Of a stretch of DNA of 64,000 nucleotides, positions 26,906 to 33,814 are shown in pieces. Under the pieces are notes generated by a model, which saw only the letters and a list, made by a program, of their open reading frames with translations, made no database searches and was not told the DNA's origin. Source of the DNA: Clostridia bacterium. GTDB taxonomy: Bacteria; Bacillota; Clostridia; Oscillospirales; RGIG577. The position numbers and the translations under genes are program-made. Within the stretch, counting starts at the first letter, position 1. Every line of letters begins with the position of its first letter. The DNA is taken from assembly GCA_017513095.1 (NCBI GenBank), contig JAFWDJ010000011.1:111936-175935 (forward strand), given 5' to 3'.

Positions 26906-28900
26906 ATGGATAAATTATTTACACCTATCACCATCAACGGCATGACCTTGAAGAACCGCATCGTTATGCCTCCGCTTCATCATCTCTATACGCCCGACGG
27001 CGTTATGACGGAGCGTTTCGCACAGTATTACTACAAGCGCGCAGAGGGCGGCGCGGGCCTTATCATCATCGGCGGCTGCCGCATCGACGAGTTCGGCGGT
27101 GCGGCAATGATGCTCGACGTAACGAAGCCCTCGTTCGTTGAGGACTGCAAGGTATTCACCGACGGCATGCACAAGCGCGGCGCGAAGGTCGGCCTTCAGA
27201 TGTACGAAGCAGGCCGCTACGCAAGCACGAAGGACAACGAAAAAACGATAGCTCCTTCCGCCGTATTCTCGAAATTTACAAGGGAGACCCCGAACGAAAT
27301 AACGAAGGAAGAAATAGACATCGTAATAAAGCGCTTTGCCGAGGCCGCAGCAAAGGTAAAGGCGGCGGGCTTCGACGTAGTTGAGATCATCGGCTCGGCG
27401 GGATATCTCATCTCGCAGTTCCTCTCGCCCGTTACGAATAAGCGCACCGACGAATTCGGCGGCAGCTGGGAGAACCGCACACGCTTCCCCGTGCTCGTTA
27501 TAAAGGCCGTTCGCGAGGCCGTAGGCCCCGACTACCCCGTTATGATACGCGTTGCCGGCAACGACTTCATCCCCGGCAGCAACACGAACGAGGACGCCGT
27601 TAAATTCGCGAAGATCGCACAGGACGCAGGCGTAGACCTTATCGACGTTACGGGCGGCTGGCATGAGACCGTCGTTCCGCAGCTCCCCGGCGACCTGCCG
27701 CACGGCGGATTTGCGTATCTTGCCGGCGCTATAAAGAAGGCCGTGACCATCCCCGTTATGGCGTCGAACCGCTTCAACGACATCACCTCCGCAAAGAAGG
27801 TGCTCGCGCTTGGCATGGCTGACCTTATCGGCTTCGGCCGTCCGCTCATCGCAGATCCCGAGCTTCCGAATAAGGTACAGGCGGGACGCGAGGACATCGT
27901 TAGAAACTGCATCGGCTGCAACCAGGGCTGCCTTGCGAGAACGTTCTTCCGCCGCCCCATCGAGTGCACTGTAAACGCGTACGCGGGATATGAAACGCAG
28001 CTTATAAAGAAGCCCGCGGACAAAAAGAAGAAGGTGCTCGTAATCGGCGCGGGCCCCGCAGGTCTCACCGCGGCCATCGAGCTTGCCGACCGCGGCCACA
28101 GCGTGACCGTTTGGGAAAAATCAGACAAGGCCGGCGGTCAGATAGCGCTCGCGGCAACTCCTCCCGGAAAGAGCGACTTTAACCTGTTCGCAAAGTACTT
28201 AAAGAACATGTGCGCCGAAAAGGGCGTTGAGATAGTATACTGCAAGGAGGCCGACAAGGCGTCGGTTCTCGCGTTCGGCGCGGACGACGTAGTTATCGCG
28301 ACCGGCTCGAATCCCGTTATGATCGACTTCCCCGGCAACAAGAAGGACGTTGAGATTGTTTCCGCCGTTGACGTGCTTACGAATAAGGCGTTCCCCGGCG
28401 CGAACACCGTTATCATCGGCGGCGGCTCCGTAGGCTGCGAGGTAGCGCAGCTTCTCGCGGAGGAGAGCACGATAAGCCCCGAGCTTTTATACTTCCTCTC
28501 GATACATCAGGCGGAGACTCCCGAAAAGATATCGTCGCTTCTCAATACGCCTAACCGTAAGATCTCGATAGTCGAGATGCAAAAGAAGATAGGCGCGGGC
28601 TTCGATCTCGGCACCGGCTGGCCGGTTTTGAAGCAGCTCGCGCGCCTCGGCGTTAAGAGCTATACGCTCACGAAGGTAAAGGAAATCTCCGACGGCGCCG
28701 TTATCGTGGCCGACGAGGAGGGCAAGGAGACGAAGATACCCGCCGACACCGTTATCGTAAGCGTAGGCTACAGGAGCGAAAACAAGCTCTATGAGGAGCT
28801 TAAGGACAGCACGAATGTTCACGTTATCGGCGACGCGGAAAAGCCCGCAAAGATATTGAACGCCGTTGCAGCCGCAACGAAGTGCGCGCTTGAAATCTAA
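26906..28900 (+). CDS. Old yellow enzyme-type NADH:flavin oxidoreductase with FAD domain
   Basis: 664 residues, in the family of 2,4-dienoyl-CoA reductase FadH, enoate reductase and BaiCD/BaiH. Residues 1-340 form the FMN TIM barrel (LFTPITINGMTLKNRIVMPP, EFGGSWENRTRF). A 4Fe-4S motif, CIGCNQGC plus a fourth Cys 11 residues later, lies near residue 350. The C-terminal half has an FAD-binding GAGPAGLTAAIELADRGH and an NAD-binding VIIGGGSVGCEVAQLL. Between the last motif and the next strand there is an extra Ser/Pro-rich segment of roughly 35 residues. The start is ATG 26906 (AAGGGAG). It probably reduces an activated C=C bond using NADH; the substrate cannot be told. Confidence 0.88.
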   Translation: MDKLFTPITINGMTLKNRIVMPPLHHLYTPDGVMTERFAQYYYKRAEGGAGLIIIGGCRIDEFGGAAMMLDVTKPSFVEDCKVFTDGMHKRGAKVGLQMYEAGRYASTKDNEKTIAPSAVFSKFTRETPNEITKEEIDIVIKRFAEAAAKVKAAGFDVVEIIGSAGYLISQFLSPVTNKRTDEFGGSWENRTRFPVLVIKAVREAVGPDYPVMIRVAGNDFIPGSNTNEDAVKFAKIAQDAGVDLIDVTGGWHETVVPQLPGDLPHGGFAYLAGAIKKAVTIPVMASNRFNDITSAKKVLALGMADLIGFGRPLIADPELPNKVQAGREDIVRNCIGCNQGCLARTFFRRPIECTVNAYAGYETQLIKKPADKKKKVLVIGAGPAGLTAAIELADRGHSVTVWEKSDKAGGQIALAATPPGKSDFNLFAKYLKNMCAEKGVEIVYCKEADKASVLAFGADDVVIATGSNPVMIDFPGNKKDVEIVSAVDVLTNKAFPGANTVIIGGGSVGCEVAQLLAEESTISPELLYFLSIHQAETPEKISSLLNTPNRKISIVEMQKKIGAGFDLGTGWPVLKQLARLGVKSYTLTKVKEISDGAVIVADEEGKETKIPADTVIVSVGYRSENKLYEELKDSTNVHVIGDAEKPAKILNAVAAATKCALEI

Positions 28901-28911
28901 GTAAATTTTTA

Positions 28912-28950
28912 CAATTAAAAAAGAGCGGTTCTGCCGCTCTTTTTTAATTG
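28912..28950. terminator. Bidirectional terminator between OYE and SpoVAF-like gene
   Basis: A 17-bp perfect stem with a 5-nt loop, flanked by an A run on one side and a T run on the other (CAATTAAAAAAGAGCGG at 28912-28928 and its complement at 28934-28950). It overlaps the 3' end of the minus-strand gene. Confidence 0.9.
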
Positions 28951-30380
28951 TTCCCCCGCTTTATGCTTTCGCGCACAAACAAATCCTTAAGCGCCCTGCC
29001 GTCGAACGGTATGATCGGATACATATACGGGTGTCCCGTCACCGTCCTCGTATTAAGCGCCGCGGCCGCCATTATCACAATGCCCGCAAGTAACCCAAAG
29101 TAGTCGAACGCGGCTATGAGTATTATCATAAAAATGCGAAAAAGCTTGAACGCGTATCCGAGCTCGAAGCTCGGCTGCGTGAAATTAGCTATGGCGACGA
29201 ACGCCATAAAGAATATCACCTCGGGCACGAACCAGCCCGATTCGACGCCGAACTCGCCGAGTATGAGCGTGCCTATCACGGAAAACGAATTGCTCAGCGC
29301 GTTCGGCGTATTGAGCGAGGCTATTCTCATGCACTCGACGAGCAGCTCGATTATTAGAAGCTGCACGATAATCGGCAGATGAATTTCATGCTCGATTTTT
29401 ATAAAAACGAGATATTCGGGCACCTGCCAGTCGTTCTTAACGAGGCAGTACCACACGGGCGTCATAAAGAGCGTAACGAAGTATACGATAATGCGCACAC
29501 ACCGAAGATACGTCCCTACGAGCGGCGGAAAATAATAGTCGTTCGTCTCCTGCAAGAAGTCGAGAAAGAACGTGGGCAGAATCATCGCCGCGGGCGAGTT
29601 GTCGACGAGAACGATTATCTTCCCCTCCAAAATACCCGACACGGCCACGTCGGGACGCTCCGTATAGCGCACACGCGGGAACGGATTGAACCACTGCCGC
29701 TTCACAAGGCTTTCCGTAAGACTCTCCTGCCCGAACGTGAGCGCGTCGCGCTTTATCGAGCGGAGCTTCGCTTTTATCTCGTACAAAAGCTCGCCGTCCG
29801 CCTCGCCGTCCATGTAGCATACGGCGACGTCGGTCTTTGAGTCGTTTCCTATCTGCAGCTTTTCCATGACGAGCCTGCCGCTTCGTATGCGCCGCCGTAT
29901 GAGCGCGGCGTTGTATACGAGCGTCTCAACGAAGCCGTCGCGCGAGCCGCGAAGCACCCTGTCGTTGTCGGGCTCGGCCACCTCCCGCGCCGGATATTCG
30001 CGCGCGTCGAGCACCGCCGCGCCGTCGAAGCCCTCTATAAGGAGTAAAAGCCGCCCCGAGAGCACTCCCTCCACGGCCTCTGCTATGTTTTTCGTCGCCC
30101 TCACGTCGTCGTACGGGATAAAGCGGTCGATGAACTTTTCAAGGCTTTCGCAGGCCTTTATCTTCTCCCCGTCCGCAGTCATGAGAGCGCTCAGCACCCG
30201 TTCGCAGATGACGTCCTTTATAAAGCCGTTTATGAAGTATATCCGAAGCCTAATCCCGCCCGCATCAAGCGTGCGCGTCGTCATGTCAAAGCTTTTTAAA
30301 ACGCCGAGCTCTGCGTCCATTATTCGCGCATTCGCCTCAAAATCGCCCGAGAAAACGCGGTCCGCCGGATTTTTTGCCAT
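28944..30380 (-). CDS. SpoVAF/GerA-family spore germination protein
   Basis: 478 residues. Residues 1-270 are the soluble GerA-type domain, with NPFPRVRYTERPDVAVSGIL and the following LVDNSPAAMILPTFFLDFLQ. Residues about 280-450 hold five or six transmembrane helices, including ASLNTPNALSNSFSVIG and VPEVIFFMAFVAIANFTQPS. The sequence looks closer to SpoVAF than to nutrient-receptor A subunits: it is short, without a long N-terminal extension, and has no gerB or gerC partner beside it. SpoVAF assists germination in the inner spore membrane. No spoVA genes flank it. A TTGAGGTGA ribosome site precedes ATG 30380. Confidence 0.82.
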   Translation of the reverse strand: MAKNPADRVFSGDFEANARIMDAELGVLKSFDMTTRTLDAGGIRLRIYFINGFIKDVICERVLSALMTADGEKIKACESLEKFIDRFIPYDDVRATKNIAEAVEGVLSGRLLLLIEGFDGAAVLDAREYPAREVAEPDNDRVLRGSRDGFVETLVYNAALIRRRIRSGRLVMEKLQIGNDSKTDVAVCYMDGEADGELLYEIKAKLRSIKRDALTFGQESLTESLVKRQWFNPFPRVRYTERPDVAVSGILEGKIIVLVDNSPAAMILPTFFLDFLQETNDYYFPPLVGTYLRCVRIIVYFVTLFMTPVWYCLVKNDWQVPEYLVFIKIEHEIHLPIIVQLLIIELLVECMRIASLNTPNALSNSFSVIGTLILGEFGVESGWFVPEVIFFMAFVAIANFTQPSFELGYAFKLFRIFMIILIAAFDYFGLLAGIVIMAAAALNTRTVTGHPYMYPIIPFDGRALKDLFVRESIKRGNN

Positions 30381-30426
30381 ACGCTCACCTCAAGGCTATT
30401 TTGCCTTATATGTAGCCGATGTATGC

Positions 30427-30456
30427 AAAAAAAGAGAGCGCGTATGATAAACGCGC
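30427..30456 (-). terminator. Terminator of the PAP2-XRE operon
   Basis: A GCGCGT/ACGCGC stem at 30438-30456 is followed on the minus strand by CTCTTTTTTT. Confidence 0.65.
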
Positions 30457-30471
30457 GCCTTGACCCATATA

Positions 30472-31089
30472 CTATCTTCGTTCCGCCTTTATGTATTTAA
30501 AAAGCAAAACAGCCTTTACCAAAAGCAAAATAAACACAAGCGCTGCAGCGTAAGCCTCCCTTGTCATCGCCAAAAACAGCACGGCAAGGATACTTAGTGT
30601 AAGCGAACAGTACGTCGCAGCCTTCTGCCCCTTTTCACTCTTCAGCAAAGTAAGTATTATCTTAACTGCGCCTGCCGCCGCAAGCAGTAAAAACAGCACC
30701 CAATGCACCGTGCCGCCGAAAACGGCTTCGCTATGCCCAAACAGATTTACCGAATAAACGTATCCGCCGACAGCCATCGGATAAAGCGGCAGGAAAATCA
30801 TTAAAAGCGATAAAAGATCGGCCGTACCTATCATAAGGCCGCACGTTCTTTGGATATTCTTTCTGTTTTCGTTCTCGGCAATGGAAATGAGTTTTTCGCC
30901 GGACAGAAGCTCGTCTATCGACACCGAAAAGAACTTCGATATCTCCTTTAACGAGTCTATGCCCGGATATCCGCGTCCCGACTCCCATTTTGAAACGGCG
31001 GTCCTTGATACAAAGAGAGCCGCTGCAAGCTCCTCCTGCGTAAGTCCTCTGTCTTTTCTCAGCTTTTGAAGCTTTTCATGAAATTCCAC
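30472..31089 (-). CDS. XRE-family regulator with C-terminal membrane domain
   Basis: 205 residues. Residues 3-60 are a helix-turn-helix of the Cro/C1 type (LQKLRKDRGLTQEELAAALF, then VSRTAVSKWESGRGYP). Four hydrophobic helices fill residues 85-200. Such membrane-tethered XRE proteins are common in Clostridia and probably respond to envelope or membrane signals. The start is GTG 31089. It lies 15 bp downstream of the PAP2 gene on the same strand, so it may regulate its own two-gene operon. No target site was identified. Confidence 0.85.
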   Translation of the reverse strand: MEFHEKLQKLRKDRGLTQEELAAALFVSRTAVSKWESGRGYPGIDSLKEISKFFSVSIDELLSGEKLISIAENENRKNIQRTCGLMIGTADLLSLLMIFLPLYPMAVGGYVYSVNLFGHSEAVFGGTVHWVLFLLLAAAGAVKIILTLLKSEKGQKAATYCSLTLSILAVLFLAMTREAYAAALVFILLLVKAVLLFKYIKAERR

Positions 31090-31104
31090 GGCATCACCAC
31101 CCCA

Positions 31105-31767
31105 TCATTTTTCATCTTGGCAAAATCTCAGAACGCACGATTTGTATAATAAGAACAAGCCCGCGCTAAGAATCACGGAGCCCGCTATATCTGTAAACCA
31201 ATGGACGCCCGAAATAAGCCTGCCCGTCACCATAAATGCGCAAAAGAGGACGACGAAAAGCCGTATGGCCTTTTTGCGCGCGGTATTCGAGAGTCTGCGG
31301 TCCGTCTGCTCCGAAAGCGTCGGCATTACGGACAGCACAAGAAGCACAGTCGACGACGGATACGACGCCTCAAGGACGCCGTCTATAAATACGGGCCTAA
31401 AGTTTACGGGGACTGCCTCGAATAAAAGATAGGCAAATATTATAACGGCATAATACACGCCTAAAACAATCAGGTCACGGTCGACTTTAAAAAGGCTTCT
31501 TCGTTTGATAAGCTGACAAAGGCCCGTTGCGCCGAATATGATGCATACGGCTATCGGCACGAGTCCGAGCCAATCGGTTATCGTATAGAGCATCATATTA
31601 ACGCCCGTCAGTCCGTGAAACCGGCGGTTAAACGACGCAAAGCCTATATCCGTCCCGTTTTGTCCCCACGGATGCACATCCACCGTAAGGATGAGCGCCG
31701 TCAACACAGCGAACGCCGCGATGAAAAAAAGCCCCGCAAACAGTGTGCGTTTTTCGTTTTTTATCAT
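31105..31767 (-). CDS. PAP2-family membrane phosphatase-like protein, altered active site
   Basis: 220 residues with about six transmembrane helices, of the lipid/undecaprenyl-phosphate phosphatase superfamily. Motif 1 is reduced to NFRPVF, motif 3 is intact as GRLISGVHWFTD (Arg, catalytic His and Asp in the canonical R-x5-H-x3-D spacing), but motif 2, usually PSGH, reads PSST. The acid-base His of motif 2 is therefore absent, so activity is uncertain. Ribosome site AAAGGA precedes ATG 31767. It is the first gene of a pair with the XRE regulator. Confidence 0.78.
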   Translation of the reverse strand: MIKNEKRTLFAGLFFIAAFAVLTALILTVDVHPWGQNGTDIGFASFNRRFHGLTGVNMMLYTITDWLGLVPIAVCIIFGATGLCQLIKRRSLFKVDRDLIVLGVYYAVIIFAYLLFEAVPVNFRPVFIDGVLEASYPSSTVLLVLSVMPTLSEQTDRRLSNTARKKAIRLFVVLFCAFMVTGRLISGVHWFTDIAGSVILSAGLFLLYKSCVLRFCQDEK

Positions 31768-31913
31768 TTTTCATGTCCTTTCTTCCGTGTTTTGCCTTTC
31801 GGCCGTTCTCAGGATACCAAAGGACGCGAAAAACCAAAAGAACCGCGCCGTCACATCGGCGACACGTTCCGTATCATTTCGGGGAACGCCGCTTTTTTGC
31901 GGGCGCGTATGAT

Positions 31914-31971
31914 ACGACCCGCCGCGATTGTCTATAAAAAGACGCTTCGGCGGGTCGTCGCACGTTTTTTT
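31914..31971. repeat. Perfect 11-bp inverted repeat followed by a T7 run
   Basis: ACGACCCGCCG (31914-31924) and CGGCGGGTCGT (31948-31958) enclose a 23-nt loop, with TTTTTTT at 31965-31971. It lies in the non-coding gap 31768-31980 between the PAP2 and flavodoxin genes. The loop is long for a terminator, and the T run is on the plus strand, where no upstream gene is read. Its role is unclear. Confidence 0.5.
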
Positions 31972-31980
31972 GCGAAAACT

Positions 31981-32532
31981 CTACTTCCTTATCGACTTTG
32001 CAACCTCTGCGCCCTGTGCGAACGCCTTTTTCTTTGCGGCGGACGAAACGGAGCCCATGCCGGTGGATGCGTATACGGCCGCGTACGGCACACCTAAGTA
32101 TTCCGATATCTCCTTTATCGAATTTATGGCGTTGTGCGCGCCGGAGGCGTATTCGTCAACGTCGCCGAATGTGGTGATGTAAACGAGCGTCTTGTTTCTC
32201 ATGCCGCCCGCCTTCATGCCGTAGAGCCTGTCCATGAATACCTTTAACTGTCCCGACATATTGAACCAATACGTGGGCGCGGCCATGATGAGCACGTCGC
32301 TTGAATAGATGTCGTCGTACATATCGAACATCTCGTCGTGCTGAACGCATACGCCCGTCTTCATTTTGCACGCCTCGCAGCCGCGGCAGTAGTTTATCTT
32401 CTTCTGATAGACCTTGCCGTCAACGAATTCTATATCGGCGCGCGCCGACTTCATGCCATCGATGAACGACTCCATAAGCTGCGCCGTGTTACCCTTCGGG
32501 CGCATCCCGGCAAATGCAATAAAAACCTTCAT
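31981..32532 (-). CDS. Flavodoxin-fold NAD(P)H-dependent FMN oxidoreductase
   Basis: 183 residues of the flavodoxin-like/NADPH-dependent FMN reductase family. FIAFAGMRPKGNTAQLMESF gives the FMN-phosphate loop, followed by the Cys motif YCRGCEACKMKTGVC and the flavin-contacting APTYWFNMSGQLKVFMDR. It probably shuttles electrons from NAD(P)H to a quinone or similar acceptor. GAGGGAGGA precedes ATG 32532. The next gene upstream (32557) is 24 bp away, so the two may be co-transcribed. Confidence 0.85.
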   Translation of the reverse strand: MKVFIAFAGMRPKGNTAQLMESFIDGMKSARADIEFVDGKVYQKKINYCRGCEACKMKTGVCVQHDEMFDMYDDIYSSDVLIMAAPTYWFNMSGQLKVFMDRLYGMKAGGMRNKTLVYITTFGDVDEYASGAHNAINSIKEISEYLGVPYAAVYASTGMGSVSSAAKKKAFAQGAEVAKSIRK

Positions 32533-32556
32533 GATATTTCCTCCCTCAGTATATTG

Positions 32557-32970
32557 TCAGTTTACAACAGTCTTCTTTGAATTTTGTATTTCAAGCACCA
32601 ACGAGCCCCGAAGCAGAAGCTCGCCTCCGCGGCTGCATACGAGATTTCTGTACCGCGTGGCCTGCTTTGCGCTCGCAAAGCCGAATTCGACCACCGAGGC
32701 GGCGTCTTTTTCCCCCGCCTCGCGGTAGGTAAGCGTGCCCTCGCCCGATATGAGCACAAAGTCATACTTCCCCGCTTCGATGTCCTCGTCTATAACGTAC
32801 TTGCCCGCCGACAGGCGCGTGTGCCCCGTACCGCCCCGGGGCTCTTCGTCACGCCGTTCGTACGTGCGGAACGGATCGTAGGACGCAAAGCCGCCGCGGC
32901 GCGAACGCGCGTATGACATTACAAGTATTATGATCACAATAAGGATTACGAAAAATACAAAGTATACCAT
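32557..32970 (-). CDS. Membrane-anchored protein with small beta domain
   Basis: 137 residues. Residues 2-19 are a strongly hydrophobic membrane anchor (VYFVFFVILIVIIILVMSY), followed by an Arg/Gly-rich linker. A beta-rich domain starts at LSAGKYVIDEDIEAGKYDF, a pattern of the type AG-x-Y-x-V-x-x-D-I-x-A-G-x-Y also seen in other small exported Gram-positive proteins. The function is unknown. GAGGTAGG precedes ATG 32970. It lies 13 bp after the SDR gene, so 33721 to 31981 may be a three-gene operon. Confidence 0.65.
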   Translation of the reverse strand: MVYFVFFVILIVIIILVMSYARSRRGGFASYDPFRTYERRDEEPRGGTGHTRLSAGKYVIDEDIEAGKYDFVLISGEGTLTYREAGEKDAASVVEFGFASAKQATRYRNLVCSRGGELLLRGSLVLEIQNSKKTVVN

Positions 32971-32983
32971 AGGCCTACCTCAT

Positions 32984-33721
32984 CTATAAAAGAAATCCGC
33001 CGTCCACCGTGAGCACCTGACCCGTCACGAACGACGCTGCGTCCGACGAAAGGAACACGACGGCTGCCGCGACGTCTTCGGGCGTGCCGAGTCTGCCAAG
33101 CGGCGTCTGCTCACAAAGCGACGCAAGATCCGCTTCGCTTAAGCGCGCGTTCATATCCGTATCTATAACGCCCGGCGCGACCGCGTTTACCGTTATGCCC
33201 GAGGGCGCAAGCTCCTTTGAAAGCGCGCGCGTAAAGCCGATGAGCGCCGCTTTCGTCGCGGAATAATGCACCTCGCACGACGCGCCCGAAAGCCCCCACA
33301 TCGACGATACGTTTATTATGCGGCCGCACTTTTCGTGAATCATATACGGCAGAGCCGCGCGCGCGCAGTTGAACGCGCCGAAGACGTTTACGCCGAACAG
33401 CTCGTCGCGCTGTGCGTCCGTAATATCCGTAAAGAGCCCGCTTTTCGAAACGCCTGCGTTGTTAACGAGTATATCGACGCCGCCGAACGCCTCTTCCGCC
33501 CTTTTAAACATCGCGTCTACCTCGGCCGCGTTCGAAACGTCGGCCTTCACTGAAAGAACGCTCGCGTTATTGTTTTTTTCGATTTCGTCAGCAAGCGCCG
33601 CGGCCGCTTTTTCGCTTTTATTATAATTTATCACGACGTTCATGCCGCGATTTGCAAAAGCCAGAGCGCACGCGCGCCCTATACCGCGCGAGGCGCCCGT
33701 TATCAGTACGGTTTTCGGCAT
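32984..33721 (-). CDS. SDR-family oxidoreductase, FabG-like
   Basis: 245 residues, a classical short-chain dehydrogenase/reductase. The NADP site is TVLITGASRGIGRACALAFA, NNAG lies near residue 86, and the catalytic Ser (NVSSMWG) and YxxxK (YSATKAALIGFTRAL) are in order. The C-terminal VTGQVLTVDGGFLL closes the fold. It most resembles 3-oxoacyl-ACP reductase FabG, but no fatty-acid gene is nearby, so another ketone substrate is possible. The start is ATG 33721 with AAGGAG; 14 upstream codons lack a ribosome site. Confidence 0.88.
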   Translation of the reverse strand: MPKTVLITGASRGIGRACALAFANRGMNVVINYNKSEKAAAALADEIEKNNNASVLSVKADVSNAAEVDAMFKRAEEAFGGVDILVNNAGVSKSGLFTDITDAQRDELFGVNVFGAFNCARAALPYMIHEKCGRIINVSSMWGLSGASCEVHYSATKAALIGFTRALSKELAPSGITVNAVAPGVIDTDMNARLSEADLASLCEQTPLGRLGTPEDVAAAVVFLSSDAASFVTGQVLTVDGGFLL

Positions 33722-33772
33722 ATAAATACTCCTTTTAAAGCTATTATACCACACCGGGAGCAAAAATACAAG

Positions 33773-33802
33773 AAAAGAAGCCGCCCCCGAAGGGACGGCC
33801 TC
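33773..33802 (-). terminator. Terminator of the LRR-FnIII gene
   Basis: On the minus strand, AGGCCGTCCC, a TTCG loop and GGGGCGGCT are followed by TCTTTTCTTG. Confidence 0.75.
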
Positions 33803-33814
33803 GTAAACTTGTTT

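Noticed and set aside
26906..28900. Naming the OYE as a bile-acid enzyme (BaiCD)
   Set aside because: No other bai gene is in the window, and the family includes many enoate reductases. The substrate cannot be told.
31914..31971. A terminator for the PAP2 or flavodoxin gene
   Set aside because: The 23-nt loop is long, and the T run is on the plus strand while both neighbouring genes are on the minus strand; kept only as an inverted repeat.
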